This document shows positions 8,254-17,573 of a stretch of 64,000 bases of DNA, one piece after another. The stretch is from Bacteroidota bacterium. Lineage in GTDB: Bacteria > Bacteroidota > Bacteroidia > UBA4408. The position numbers and the translations under genes were made by a program. Position 1 is the stretch's first letter, and each line of letters begins with the position of its first letter. The notes below the pieces were generated by a model. It worked only from the letters and a program-made list of their open reading frames with translations, was not told the origin of the DNA and ran no database searches. The stretch is taken from positions 248,001 to 312,000 of the forward strand of contig JADKHO010000004.1 in the NCBI GenBank assembly GCA_016721765.1, in the 5' to 3' direction.

Positions 8254-9276
8254 ATGCACGCTGGAAAAAATTTTTCTGTTATTGAAGTTGCCTTTTGGAC
8301 AAGAAGAGACATCTTTTTTCTTCTACTTGTATCCGGTATTCCTACCACCTGTTATGTGCTACTCGATTGGAAATGGCTCGCATTGCCTTGGTTACCAATC
8401 GCTTTGCTTGGAACTGCAGTAGCATTCATTGTTGGTTTTAAAAATAATGCTTCCTATGATCGCATGTGGGAAGCCCGCAAAGCTTGGGGTGCAATAGTAA
8501 ATGGCAGCAGAAGCTGGGGGATAATGATCCACGATTATATAACAAATGATAAAGCATTAAAAAAACTAAGCACTGAGGAGTTGCATGAATTAAAACTGCA
8601 ATTAATAAATCGTCATTTTGCATGGTTAACAGCACTGCGGTTTCAGTTGAGGGAACCGCGGGCATGGGAAGCCATTTACAAAAAGCACAATGCCGAATAC
8701 AAAGAAAAATGGTTTAAAGTGGAAGAACATAACGGTTCAAAAGAAACGGAACTAGCAAACTATTTAAGCGAAAGCGAATTAAAATATATTCTATCAAAAT
8801 CGAATCATGCCGCTCAACTTATTGCCTTACAATCGCAACAACTAAAGCAGTTGATGGAAGATGGGTATATAGAAGATTTCAGACACATGGAACTCGAAAA
8901 AATACTTGTCGAATTTTTGAATCAACAAGGCGCATCAGAACGGATTAAAAATTTCCCCTATCCCAGACAATACGCAACTTTAAATTTATATTTTATAAAT
9001 ATTTTTGTGGCGCTGGTTCCGCTTGGGATGCTGCAAGAGTTTAATAAATTGGGAGGAAACATGGTTTGGCTTTCTATACCCTTTAGTGCACTTTCTACCT
9101 GGGTATTTACTACCATGGAAAAAATTGGAGAATCTACCGAAAGTCCTTTCGAAGGCAGCGCCAATGATGTGCCCATTACCGCCATCAGCACAGGCATTGA
9201 AATTGATTTAAAAGAAATGTTTAATGAAAAAAACATCCCTTTTCCCAAGAAGCCGCAGAACAACATATTAGTTTAA
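8254..9276 (+). CDS. bestrophin-family channel-like membrane protein
   Basis: Bestrophin/RFP-TM family protein of 340 residues. Two N-terminal membrane helices (about 22-41 and 45-63) are followed by the conserved NNASYDRMWEARKAWG motif, a long cytoplasmic helical region, two more membrane helices (about 240-258 and 268-288), and an acidic C-terminal motif, SPFEGSANDVP, corresponding to the bestrophin calcium-clasp region. Bacterial members form pentameric ion channels; eukaryotic members conduct chloride and bicarbonate. A beta-carbonic anhydrase starts 19 nt downstream on the same strand, so a bicarbonate role is attractive but unproven. Confidence 0.88.
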   Translation: MHAGKNFSVIEVAFWTRRDIFFLLLVSGIPTTCYVLLDWKWLALPWLPIALLGTAVAFIVGFKNNASYDRMWEARKAWGAIVNGSRSWGIMIHDYITNDKALKKLSTEELHELKLQLINRHFAWLTALRFQLREPRAWEAIYKKHNAEYKEKWFKVEEHNGSKETELANYLSESELKYILSKSNHAAQLIALQSQQLKQLMEDGYIEDFRHMELEKILVEFLNQQGASERIKNFPYPRQYATLNLYFINIFVALVPLGMLQEFNKLGGNMVWLSIPFSALSTWVFTTMEKIGESTESPFEGSANDVPITAISTGIEIDLKEMFNEKNIPFPKKPQNNILV

Positions 9277-9295
9277 AAACCTAAATTATAGCCAT

Positions 9296-9922
9296 ATGAA
9301 AATTGAAGATGTTTTTAAAAACAATAAAAAGTGGATTGAAGAAAAGTTAGCGATTGATAAGGACTATTTTAACAATTTAGCCAAAGGGCAAACACCTGAA
9401 TTTTTGTATATTGGATGCTCCGACAGCAGAGTTACCGCCGAAGATTTGATGGGGGTGCAACCCGGTGAAGTTTTTATTCACCGCAACGTTGCCAATTTGG
9501 TAAACAATGTTGATTTGAATGTGATGTCGGTAATTAATTATGCGGTGCGGCATTTAAAAGTAAACCATATAGTTATTTGCGGACATTACAATTGTGGTGG
9601 CGTGAAGGCAGCCATGCAACCTAAAGACTTAGGAATTCTAAATCCTTGGTTGCGTAATATCAGAGATGTGTATCGATTGCATAAAAACGAGCTCAATTCA
9701 ATTGCCGATGAAACCCAGCGTTATAATAGACTTATAGAACTTAATGTGCAGGAGCAATGTGTGAATTTAATTAAAACTGCAGCAGTACAACAAGCTCATA
9801 AAGAGCGAGGTTTAATGGTGCATGGATGGGTATTTGACGTGCGGACCGGCGAATTAATTGATCTTAAAATTGATTTTCCTTCTATTCTAAAAAACATAAT
9901 GGAAATTTATCTTTTAGAGTAG
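9296..9922 (+). CDS. can: beta-class carbonic anhydrase
   Basis: Zinc enzyme interconverting CO2 and bicarbonate, 208 residues. Zinc ligands Cys41, His97 and Cys100 are visible in GCSDSR and CGHYNCGG, and the Asp43-Arg45 dyad is intact. The beta-class fold motifs HRNVANLV and the C-terminal VHGWVFDVRTGEL are present. No signal peptide is seen, so it is cytoplasmic. It probably forms an operon with the bestrophin-like gene 19 nt upstream. It converges with lnt, the two stops being about 15 nt apart. Confidence 0.96.
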   Translation: MKIEDVFKNNKKWIEEKLAIDKDYFNNLAKGQTPEFLYIGCSDSRVTAEDLMGVQPGEVFIHRNVANLVNNVDLNVMSVINYAVRHLKVNHIVICGHYNCGGVKAAMQPKDLGILNPWLRNIRDVYRLHKNELNSIADETQRYNRLIELNVQEQCVNLIKTAAVQQAHKERGLMVHGWVFDVRTGELIDLKIDFPSILKNIMEIYLLE

Positions 9923-9937
9923 TACACTCTCCATTAT

Positions 9938-11548
9938 TCATTTTTTGCCCTTAACATTAAACTTAAAATAGAGATAGTATAACACTATGCAGAGCGACAA
10001 ACCAGCTGCAATAGTTCCCAAATAATCTCCAAAACGAACATAAAAAGTAAGGTAGCTGGATGGAAATATATTGGCACTAAATACAGCTTCCTTCCAATAA
10101 GGTGTTTGCATTGAAATATCGCCGCGTGCATTCGCAATGGCGGATGTGCCGGTATTTGCAGAGCGCGCTATTTCTCGACGTGTTTCAATGGCTCTTAAGC
10201 TTGCATAACTTAAATGCTGTTTATATCCCGGAGTATCGCCCCACCAGCCATCGTTGGTGATGATAAAAATTAACTGTGCTCCATTTTTAATATACTCCCC
10301 AACAAATTCACCGTAAATACTTTCATAACAAATAACAGGTGCAATGCTTTGTGCTTTAGTGATGGAGTAAAAAACCGTTCGATCAGCTTGAACGCCCAAG
10401 CTTCCTGAAGTGCCCCCCAAATCGATGGCCAATTTTTCGAAAGGTTTAAAAAGCGCCGGAAATGGAATTTTCTCCACACCCGGAACTAATTTTGATTTGT
10501 GATAGTGCTGAATAAGTTTACCGGAATCGAGCTGCAATGCGGTATTATAGGAATCGTAAGAGGCATCTTCCTGGGTAAACTTTCTTGCGGTTGCAGATGG
10601 CAGTTCACCTTTTTCATAAACCTTCGCTGTGCTTGCTCCTATCACAATTTTTAAATTCGGATATTTATTAAGAAAGGATTTCAGCATCAAAATTGGAGGT
10701 GCCGAATCCAATTGATTTTCCCAAATATTACTTGCCAATGCTGTTTCAGGAGCGATTAGGTAATCGGTAGTAGCATCTATTTTAGTTGAAGCGAGGCGAA
10801 GCAATTTTGCAAGTTGTTCGCTATCACTCATTCCATTAAATTTCTCATTGTAGGGATCAATGTTGGGCTGAACAATAACTACCGATGTCCCCTTTCCTTT
10901 GTGCATCGGAGCATTAAAATTATAAAGTAAACCGGATACCAGCATCGGCAAGAGCAGTAAAAAAAGTGCTTGTGAAATTTGCTTTTTAGCAGATCGTATT
11001 CCCTTGGATTTAACCTGCTCCGCTATTTTTAACAGTGAAACATTTACCAAAAGCACCCAAATACTTCCACCAAGAGCGCCGGTATATTCATACCATTGCA
11101 CCCATTTGTATTGTGTGGAAAAAACATTGCCAAGTGTAAGCCAAGGCCAGCTTAAATCCCAATTGAGGTGTAGATATTCAAATGCTATCCAAAAACAAAT
11201 CAAAGATAAATAACCGCTATTTGTCTTTTTCTTAACGAGATGAAAAGCGGCAAAAACAATGGCCATTAAAAGTGCATTGGCCAGAATAGCCATCGCTGCG
11301 CCACCTGCCGATGCATTGTAAATCCACCAAGTGGTGAGGATGTTCCAAATAAAAAATGTAAGATAGCTTAAGCCGAACATCTTTAATCCGGTGTTTTCCT
11401 TTTGCCCTTGAACCATATTTTGTTCAATAAGCAGTAGCGGAATAAACGCGATAAAAATTAGAAATGGAAAACCTGCAACAGGCCAGGCAGCTGTTAATAA
11501 AATACCCGATAAAAGGGAAAGTAAAATTCTCGGGGTGGTGCCTCTCAC
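9938..11548 (-). CDS. lnt: apolipoprotein N-acyltransferase
   Basis: Inner-membrane enzyme adding the third acyl chain to the N-terminal cysteine of lipoproteins. The 536 residues comprise about six N-terminal membrane helices and a periplasmic nitrilase-like domain with the catalytic triad Glu268 (LIAPETAL), Lys351 (YHKSKLVP) and Cys407 (VICYES). A last C-terminal helix (about 510-530) is also seen. It follows the sugar dehydrogenase by 10 nt, so it may be the final gene of the polysaccharide transcript despite its unrelated housekeeping job. Confidence 0.95.
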   Translation of the reverse strand: MRGTTPRILLSLLSGILLTAAWPVAGFPFLIFIAFIPLLLIEQNMVQGQKENTGLKMFGLSYLTFFIWNILTTWWIYNASAGGAAMAILANALLMAIVFAAFHLVKKKTNSGYLSLICFWIAFEYLHLNWDLSWPWLTLGNVFSTQYKWVQWYEYTGALGGSIWVLLVNVSLLKIAEQVKSKGIRSAKKQISQALFLLLLPMLVSGLLYNFNAPMHKGKGTSVVIVQPNIDPYNEKFNGMSDSEQLAKLLRLASTKIDATTDYLIAPETALASNIWENQLDSAPPILMLKSFLNKYPNLKIVIGASTAKVYEKGELPSATARKFTQEDASYDSYNTALQLDSGKLIQHYHKSKLVPGVEKIPFPALFKPFEKLAIDLGGTSGSLGVQADRTVFYSITKAQSIAPVICYESIYGEFVGEYIKNGAQLIFIITNDGWWGDTPGYKQHLSYASLRAIETRREIARSANTGTSAIANARGDISMQTPYWKEAVFSANIFPSSYLTFYVRFGDYLGTIAAGLSLCIVLYYLYFKFNVKGKK

Positions 11549-11558
11549 TTTCAGTTTA

Positions 11559-12827
11559 CTAAAACCAGTTAATTACTTTTGCTTTACTTTCATAAGCATT
11601 CAGGTTGGAAAAGTTAAGGATAAACTGGTCTTTCGTTGCCATCTTACAAACCATTTCCATATATCTTTTACTCACAATTATTAATTCACTTTTTTTCACA
11701 AGTTGCTCCAAATCGGCGAGTAAAATAAATAACTGAGGGAAAGTTCTACGCAAGTTATTTTCATCTATATCCTCATCCCAAACCGCCAATTCGTTATTTT
11801 GATTTTTCATCAAATTCATTGTCAATTCCAGCATTGGGCTTTCGCGCAAATCATCCGTATCGTTTTTGAAGGTTATTCCAACAATTCCAATTTTAGTTTT
11901 GTTGAATTGGTTTACCATTGTAAGCATTTCTTGCTTTTGATTCATATTGCTTTTCAGCATGCTGCTCATCAGCGGTAAATCCAATTGGTTTTCTTTTACT
12001 AAGGCTTCAATCTCTCGTAAATCTTTAGGTAAACAAGATCCACCAAAAGGTAATCCGGGACGTAAATAGGTTTTAGAAATATTCAAAACCGAATCCGAAA
12101 GGAAAATTTCATTTGCCCTTTTGATATCAATATCATACTGCTTTCCTAAGCGATAAACCTCATTCGCAAAGGTCACTTTAAGTGCATGAAAGCAATTATC
12201 AACATATTTTATATACTCAGCAGTATTCATATCGGTTATGAATAAAGGAAGTCGACCATTGTCAGAAACCAGATTTCCTAGGTCACTAACTTCTCTCTTT
12301 TCATTTAAGCCAAGCACCACACGTGGAGCCTCATGAAAATCATCAACTGCAGTACCTTCTCGCAGAAACTCAGGCATGAATACCGGACATACGCTATTTG
12401 CCCCCACCTTTTCTGTGAAAATAGAATATAAACTCGCTGTGGTGCCGGGCGGAACTGTGCTTCTGTAAACCAAATACTTTAAGGGCATTTTAGAAGAATA
12501 GGCCAAGGCAATATCAAGTGTTACATTTTTTGCATAGCTCAAATTAACTTTTCCGTCTTCACCGGAAGGAGTACCCACACAAACAATTGCAACTTCAATT
12601 TCGGCAAGTATTTCCGCAATACTGTCTCTAAATTGAATGGTATTCTTTTTTAAACCTTCATTTAGCAACTGTTCCACCAAAGGTTCTTTTACCGGGCATT
12701 TTCCATTGCGAAAAAGCTCCACCTTTTCTTGTTTAACATCTGTACAAAATATGGTGTGTCCCATATCCGAGAGGCAAACAGCATTCACCGTACCAACATA
12801 GCCTAATCCAAAAATTCCAATTTTCAT
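11559..12827 (-). CDS. nucleotide-sugar 6-dehydrogenase (AlgD/Ugd family)
   Basis: NAD-dependent four-electron oxidation of a nucleotide sugar at C6 to a uronic acid. N-terminal GFGYVG-type motif (IFGLGYVGTV), YRSTVPPGTT, MPEFLREGTAV, Lys207 in AEYIKYVDNCFHALK, and catalytic Cys265 in FGGSCLPKD. The FHALKVTFANEV and LNISKTYLRPGLPFGGSC segments resemble GDP-mannose dehydrogenases (AlgD) more than typical UDP-glucose enzymes, so the substrate could be GDP-mannose or another sugar; I leave it open. It sits between lnt (10 nt) and a glycosyltransferase (14 nt), near the 3' end of the polysaccharide locus. Confidence 0.9.
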   Translation of the reverse strand: MKIGIFGLGYVGTVNAVCLSDMGHTIFCTDVKQEKVELFRNGKCPVKEPLVEQLLNEGLKKNTIQFRDSIAEILAEIEVAIVCVGTPSGEDGKVNLSYAKNVTLDIALAYSSKMPLKYLVYRSTVPPGTTASLYSIFTEKVGANSVCPVFMPEFLREGTAVDDFHEAPRVVLGLNEKREVSDLGNLVSDNGRLPLFITDMNTAEYIKYVDNCFHALKVTFANEVYRLGKQYDIDIKRANEIFLSDSVLNISKTYLRPGLPFGGSCLPKDLREIEALVKENQLDLPLMSSMLKSNMNQKQEMLTMVNQFNKTKIGIVGITFKNDTDDLRESPMLELTMNLMKNQNNELAVWDEDIDENNLRRTFPQLFILLADLEQLVKKSELIIVSKRYMEMVCKMATKDQFILNFSNLNAYESKAKVINWF

Positions 12828-12841
12828 GCTTTTAATTTATT

Positions 12842-14035
12842 TCAGTTTTGCGGGAATTCACTTTCTAGAATTCCCTTTAATTCTTTCATCTTAACACTCC
12901 AATCCAATGTTGATTTTGCAAAAATGCGCATTTCTTTTGGATGATTAGAATCAGCTCTCATTTTGAGTGCAAAATCATGCACTTTTTGCATGTCGATATG
13001 AGATGCATCATTGGGTAAACATAAGAAATACTCCGCCTCCTTTTTACCTGTAATATCGGGCATCGTGTTGGATTGAATAAAAGGCAAACCGCGTGCATAA
13101 TATTCGCGCGATTTCATATTGGTGGTTTCGTTAAAATGGATCAGGTAATTTGCCAAATTGCTAACGCCTAAATCCACCTCATTGCACAATTCATCCAATG
13201 CTTGCTCACTCAGTTTTCCCACTAATTTCACAAAGGGTTGCTGATACATTTTTTCGCCATGAGTTACTCCAGTAACATACAGTTCAAATTTATTTTGATA
13301 TCCCTTATTTATAGAATCTATTAACCTTGAAAGTCCGCTCCAATATTGCATCGTAGATGATCCTTTCATAAAGAGGAGCTTTACTTTATCGCCTCGATTT
13401 ACCGGCACACGAAGCCTCACTTTTTGGGTATTGGTTCCATCTCCATTGTACACAAAGCGAACTTTACCCCAAATTTTCTTTCTCATAATTTCTGAAAATT
13501 CAGGTGTAAAAGTGGTGATTACTTTAATCCGCTTGGCGTGAAACCAATAGAATAATTGCTCTTGCATATACAAAAACAAAAAATACTCCAGCCAGCGAAA
13601 TATTTTATTCCCTAGCGATAAGCTTTCTGTAAATTTTCGCTCAATGAAATTTTCACGAATCGTATTGGAAGGTATAAACAGTATTATTTTATTTCCGAAG
13701 TGCTTCAATAAAGAAAAAAAGCCATAACCTGCACTCAAGTAGCGTAAATAAATTACAGCGTTAGGTGGAAGTTCCTTTTTTAATATTTCACAGGCTTGTA
13801 GCATGTTATCTTGCTCCTGAAAAAAGGAATTAAAGTATTTGCGCGTTTTATTTTTTTTGAGTGGGAAGCAAAATATATTATCCTGCAATTGTTCCTTTTG
13901 ACTTACTTCATTGCTAAAGAAATAGCCGGTTGTTGAAACGCCAAGCGCATTTAATTCATCAATTTGGGAGTGCACCTTTTCAGAAATGCTCCATCTTTTT
14001 TTACCCAAACCAATCACTATGTAAATTACTTCCAT
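12842..14035 (-). CDS. GT-B-type glycosyltransferase
   Basis: Glycosyltransferase of 397 residues with the two-Rossmann GT-B layout of GT4-like enzymes. The N-terminal half has a hydrophobic strand ahead of a membrane-associated basic segment near 150-175. The C-terminal half has VYNGDGTN, VKLLFMKGSS, a KLVGKLSEQALDELCNEVD region (donor-site helix) and SREYYARGLPFI, equivalent to the nucleotide-sugar-binding E-x7-E zone. No signal peptide. It sits in the polysaccharide locus, 17 nt after asnB. Donor and acceptor sugars cannot be read from sequence. Confidence 0.75.
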   Translation of the reverse strand: MEVIYIVIGLGKKRWSISEKVHSQIDELNALGVSTTGYFFSNEVSQKEQLQDNIFCFPLKKNKTRKYFNSFFQEQDNMLQACEILKKELPPNAVIYLRYLSAGYGFFSLLKHFGNKIILFIPSNTIRENFIERKFTESLSLGNKIFRWLEYFLFLYMQEQLFYWFHAKRIKVITTFTPEFSEIMRKKIWGKVRFVYNGDGTNTQKVRLRVPVNRGDKVKLLFMKGSSTMQYWSGLSRLIDSINKGYQNKFELYVTGVTHGEKMYQQPFVKLVGKLSEQALDELCNEVDLGVSNLANYLIHFNETTNMKSREYYARGLPFIQSNTMPDITGKKEAEYFLCLPNDASHIDMQKVHDFALKMRADSNHPKEMRIFAKSTLDWSVKMKELKGILESEFPQN

Positions 14036-14052
14036 ACTTAAATCATCCCAAT

Positions 14053-15885
14053 TTATACCGCACCATTTACCTGTTTACTCACAAGAAAACGATTTAATTC
14101 CTTCCAACTTGTGCATTTATTATCTTTCATAAATGCACTAAGGTCAGTTCTTTTTTCCCATTCCTTTTTAGGCGCTGCGAGGCCTATCTTCAATTTTCTA
14201 TTCTTAATTTTTTCAGGAAGCACTCCATTCATCGCATCACGCAAAATTAATTTAGTAAATCCTCTACCTATTTTACTTTCCAAATGCAATGAAAACAGGA
14301 AACATACCAATCTCCAATCCATAAAAGGCATTCTTATCTCAATACTACTGTACATTGCAGCCTTATCGAAATTACGAAGTAGAGTAGGTAAAGTGCCAAT
14401 AAAAAAATGATTGTACAACAGTTGCTCGTTGTATGGCTTGCTCGAAAAATCGTAGGGCTTGTCCGATAATTCATCCAATTGAAATGGCTGTCCTTTTTTG
14501 ATTTTACCTTGACCAAGAACAGACTTTACATTTTTCTTTAACTTAAAGGATATTGAATTTCGTATAGCAAATGCTTCAGCTAAATCGCTCTTAAAACGCT
14601 TGCTTTGCGCAGATTCTTTATCATCGCCGTAAAGTCCCTTCAACACTTCCAAATACCTTTCGGCTTCAGCGCGTGTTCCATTCCATTTCGCATGTTCGAA
14701 TAAATCGAAAACTTGATTTCGATAGCCATACAGCATTTCATCGGCACCATGCCCATCTAAGGATACTGTAATACCTGCCTCCTTCATTCCTTTATAAATA
14801 CCGGTAAGAGATAAAAATGGGGTTTCGGTAATGTCGTCAAAATGTTGTGTTGTTTTTATCAATTCGGGTAAAAAATCTGACGCTACCACATCCACATAAA
14901 TGGCTTTCTTCTTCAAAAAATGCAAAACCTCATCGGCATACTCCTTTTCATCTTGCTCAGTATTCGGAAAAACTCCCACCACCGCTTGCTGCCAGTCTTT
15001 TGGAACTCGTTCCGAATGCGACAATTGCGCTTCCAATTTACCTAAGGTACAATATACTGAGCTGGAATCGAGGCCACCACTTAAAGCTGTAGCTACCTTA
15101 ACATCGCTTCTCAAACGTAATGCACAGGCATCAAAAAATAACTCCTTAAACTTTTTCACTTGTTCTTCATAAGTGAGATTTAAGTTGGTGGTATGCTCAT
15201 CAATATGAAACCATCGCTTTTGTTCCACTTTCAGCTTAGCATCCACAATTGCCCAATGACCTGGAAGAAGTTGGAAAATATTTTTAAAAATACTGTGTCC
15301 TTTGCCACACAATGCATAAGCATCCGTTAGGGCAATACTTAATTTTTGCTCATCAATTTCTCTTGAAAACAAAGGCTCAAGCTGTTTAAAGGCATTTGTT
15401 TCGGAAGCAAAGGCCACCAGTTTTCCAGGCAAATAAGCATAGTACAGGGGTTTAATTCCAAAGCGATCGCGAATCAAGAGCAACTTTTTTTCTTGGTTAT
15501 CCCAAAGCGCTATTGCCCACATGCCATTAAACTTATGAAATGCTTCAATTCCCCATTGTTCGTAGGCTGCCAAAATTATTTCGGTATCCGAATCGCTGTT
15601 AAATTTTAAGCCCAATACTTCCAGTTCACGCCGCAATTCAATAAAATTAAAGACTTCTCCATTGTACGAAATGCAATAACGTTGATTGTGCGAATACATG
15701 GGCTGCTTCCCTCCTTCTGAAAGGTCAAGAATGCTTAATCTACGCTGCGCCAAAGCCAATGTATCGTTTTCAAAAAAAGCGTAGCCTTCGCCATCAGGCC
15801 CACGATGAGCTAATGAACGATTGAATGCTTCTATTACAGAAGGTTCTATTTTGTAAGTAGAAAAGATTCCGGAGATGCCGCACAT
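14053..15885 (-). CDS. asnB: asparagine synthase (glutamine-hydrolysing) family
   Basis: Two-domain amidotransferase, 610 residues. The N-terminal Ntn glutaminase has nucleophile Cys2 (MCGISGIFS) and the RLSILDLS and YNGEVFNF motifs. The C-terminal synthetase has the ATP-pyrophosphatase loop SGGLDSS near residue 267. It may simply make asparagine. Homologues inside O-antigen loci amidate uronic acid residues, however, and the gene lies close to an AlgD-like dehydrogenase and between two glycosyltransferases, so a sugar-uronamide role is plausible. The family is certain; the substrate is inferred. Confidence 0.92.
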   Translation of the reverse strand: MCGISGIFSTYKIEPSVIEAFNRSLAHRGPDGEGYAFFENDTLALAQRRLSILDLSEGGKQPMYSHNQRYCISYNGEVFNFIELRRELEVLGLKFNSDSDTEIILAAYEQWGIEAFHKFNGMWAIALWDNQEKKLLLIRDRFGIKPLYYAYLPGKLVAFASETNAFKQLEPLFSREIDEQKLSIALTDAYALCGKGHSIFKNIFQLLPGHWAIVDAKLKVEQKRWFHIDEHTTNLNLTYEEQVKKFKELFFDACALRLRSDVKVATALSGGLDSSSVYCTLGKLEAQLSHSERVPKDWQQAVVGVFPNTEQDEKEYADEVLHFLKKKAIYVDVVASDFLPELIKTTQHFDDITETPFLSLTGIYKGMKEAGITVSLDGHGADEMLYGYRNQVFDLFEHAKWNGTRAEAERYLEVLKGLYGDDKESAQSKRFKSDLAEAFAIRNSISFKLKKNVKSVLGQGKIKKGQPFQLDELSDKPYDFSSKPYNEQLLYNHFFIGTLPTLLRNFDKAAMYSSIEIRMPFMDWRLVCFLFSLHLESKIGRGFTKLILRDAMNGVLPEKIKNRKLKIGLAAPKKEWEKRTDLSAFMKDNKCTSWKELNRFLVSKQVNGAV

Positions 15886-15922
15886 GAGCTAAATTCGAAT
15901 TGAAATAGGGTGTTTAATTTAT

Positions 15923-16864
15923 TTATGTTGATTTAGCCCTCAATTTATTTTTAAAAAATAAGTTGATTAAATCAGAATTAATGGAAAGCCAGGTTTTTAA
16001 AACTCCGAATCGAAGGCTAATAAAAAAAGATTTAATAATAAATTTAAAATGCTCGCTTTTAGGTAGCTCAAAATACGCCCAAGTAAGGTGTTGAAGGATT
16101 TTTGAGAGATTTTGCTTTAGCGCCAATTGCTCCTTTTTTTCTTTAAATAGATTTACAGAAATTAGAAATGTTTTGTACATCGCCCAATATTTTTGAGCGC
16201 TGTTTCTGCTTGTCCAGATGCCATTATCGTGTATTCTATAAGCCGCTGAATTAAAATCAAGAAATGCTACATCGCCAAATTTTGTGGCCAAGCTATATAG
16301 TAAATAGTCTCCATTAGGAGCATTAAAATAAATAGTTGGAAAAGGCTGGGGTAAAGTTTCGCGTTTTATTAAAACTGAAGCAGTTCCGATAAAGTAATTA
16401 TTCGCTAATATATCTTCGTGATTTAAATTTCTATTTAGTCGAACAAGATTTGATTTATTATCGATAACTTCTCCCAACTGATTAATGGTAATATGTTTTG
16501 TAAAGCACATTGCAAATTCAGTGTTGGATTCTAAAAAATCAACTTGTTTTTGTAATTTATCCGGGTCGGTCCAATAATCATCACCTTCGCAGATTGCAAC
16601 ATATTTAGCCGCCATTTCAGCAAACAGCAATTTACTGTTCTGATGTGCGCCTATATTTTTTTTACGAAAAAATGGAACTAAAATATTTGGATAATTCTTT
16701 TGAAATTTTTCAATAATTTGCCTACTCTTATCAGTTGAACAATCCTCGCCAACAACTAGTCTAAAATTGAAATTTGTTTTTTGGGAAACAATACTTTGCA
16801 AGGCTTGTTCCAAAAATTGTTCATGGTTATAAACCGGCATTAATATATCAACCAAATAATTCAT
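15923..16864 (-). CDS. GT2-family glycosyltransferase
   Basis: Inverting GT-A glycosyltransferase, 313 residues: N-terminal DILMPVYNHEQFLEQAL, VVGEDCSTD, and the metal-binding acidic motif EGDDYW near residue 95. No membrane helix is obvious apart from a basic, amphipathic C-terminus. The ATG overlaps the stop of the upstream methyltransferase by one base (TAATG), implying translational coupling. Role: transfer of one sugar in assembly of the surface glycan; specificity unknown. Confidence 0.9.
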   Translation of the reverse strand: MNYLVDILMPVYNHEQFLEQALQSIVSQKTNFNFRLVVGEDCSTDKSRQIIEKFQKNYPNILVPFFRKKNIGAHQNSKLLFAEMAAKYVAICEGDDYWTDPDKLQKQVDFLESNTEFAMCFTKHITINQLGEVIDNKSNLVRLNRNLNHEDILANNYFIGTASVLIKRETLPQPFPTIYFNAPNGDYLLYSLATKFGDVAFLDFNSAAYRIHDNGIWTSRNSAQKYWAMYKTFLISVNLFKEKKEQLALKQNLSKILQHLTWAYFELPKSEHFKFIIKSFFISLRFGVLKTWLSINSDLINLFFKNKLRAKST

Positions 16865-17571
16865 TACTTTTTTTGCGCTGTCACTATAAAATGATTTATT
16901 TGAACTCCATAGTAATTATCCATACAAACCCCTACACTGATGTTTTCAAATGCCCTACTAAAATAATTATGAATACTTTGTTCAGAGCTGAAGGTTTTAA
17001 ATTTATATCCATTTCTTAAGCCATATATATCACCTTTAATAATAACATGGTCATCCGCTAATGCAATGGAATCTTTTAAAATAAAACTAACAGGAACCTC
17101 TTGAATATCAATAAAAGCAGGAAAATTGGCAATCAAGGTTGCACCCTTTTTCATCACTCTTGAAATTTCATTTAAATTATCATCAAATGAAGAATTATTA
17201 TCCAAATAATAACAGGAGCTGGAAGCAAGTATATAGTCAAAAAAACTATCCTCAAAAGGGATATTTGAATTGGAGCCAACTCTTAACTCCGCTTCCACAT
17301 TCAAATATTCAATATTTTGTTTGCCAAGCGCTATTGTTTCAGGTGTTATTTCAACACCGTATACTTTCAATCCACAATTTCTTAGCAATTGCAAATTACG
17401 CCCGTCACCAAATCCCAAGTCAAGAATTTTGCCACCATTGTAATGCGTTTTATCCAGTTTCAAATTGGGATAAGTTCCCAACATCGTTCGTATTACCCAT
17501 TCAGTTGGATATAGATGATGCGAAGCCTTCTTTAGGTGAAATTCAGTGTATTTATTTTTAACATTTTCCAT
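16864..17571 (-). CDS. class I SAM-dependent methyltransferase
   Basis: Rossmann methyltransferase of 235 residues with motif I ILDLGFGDGRN near 48-58, an acidic end of strand 2 (VYGVEIT), and the post-motif region SFFDYILASSSCYYLDN. It is sandwiched between the GH43-like gene (2 nt) and the GT2 gene (1-nt overlap), so it probably methylates a sugar or glycan intermediate. It is one of two methyltransferases in the locus and is not closely similar to the other. Confidence 0.85.
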   Translation of the reverse strand: MENVKNKYTEFHLKKASHHLYPTEWVIRTMLGTYPNLKLDKTHYNGGKILDLGFGDGRNLQLLRNCGLKVYGVEITPETIALGKQNIEYLNVEAELRVGSNSNIPFEDSFFDYILASSSCYYLDNNSSFDDNLNEISRVMKKGATLIANFPAFIDIQEVPVSFILKDSIALADDHVIIKGDIYGLRNGYKFKTFSSEQSIHNYFSRAFENISVGVCMDNYYGVQINHFIVTAQKK

Positions 17572-17573
17572 AA

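Noticed and set aside
8144..8422. Plus-strand open frame at the start of the bestrophin gene
   Set aside because: It overlaps the bestrophin gene in another frame; the bestrophin product has conserved family motifs from near its ATG, the small frame has none.
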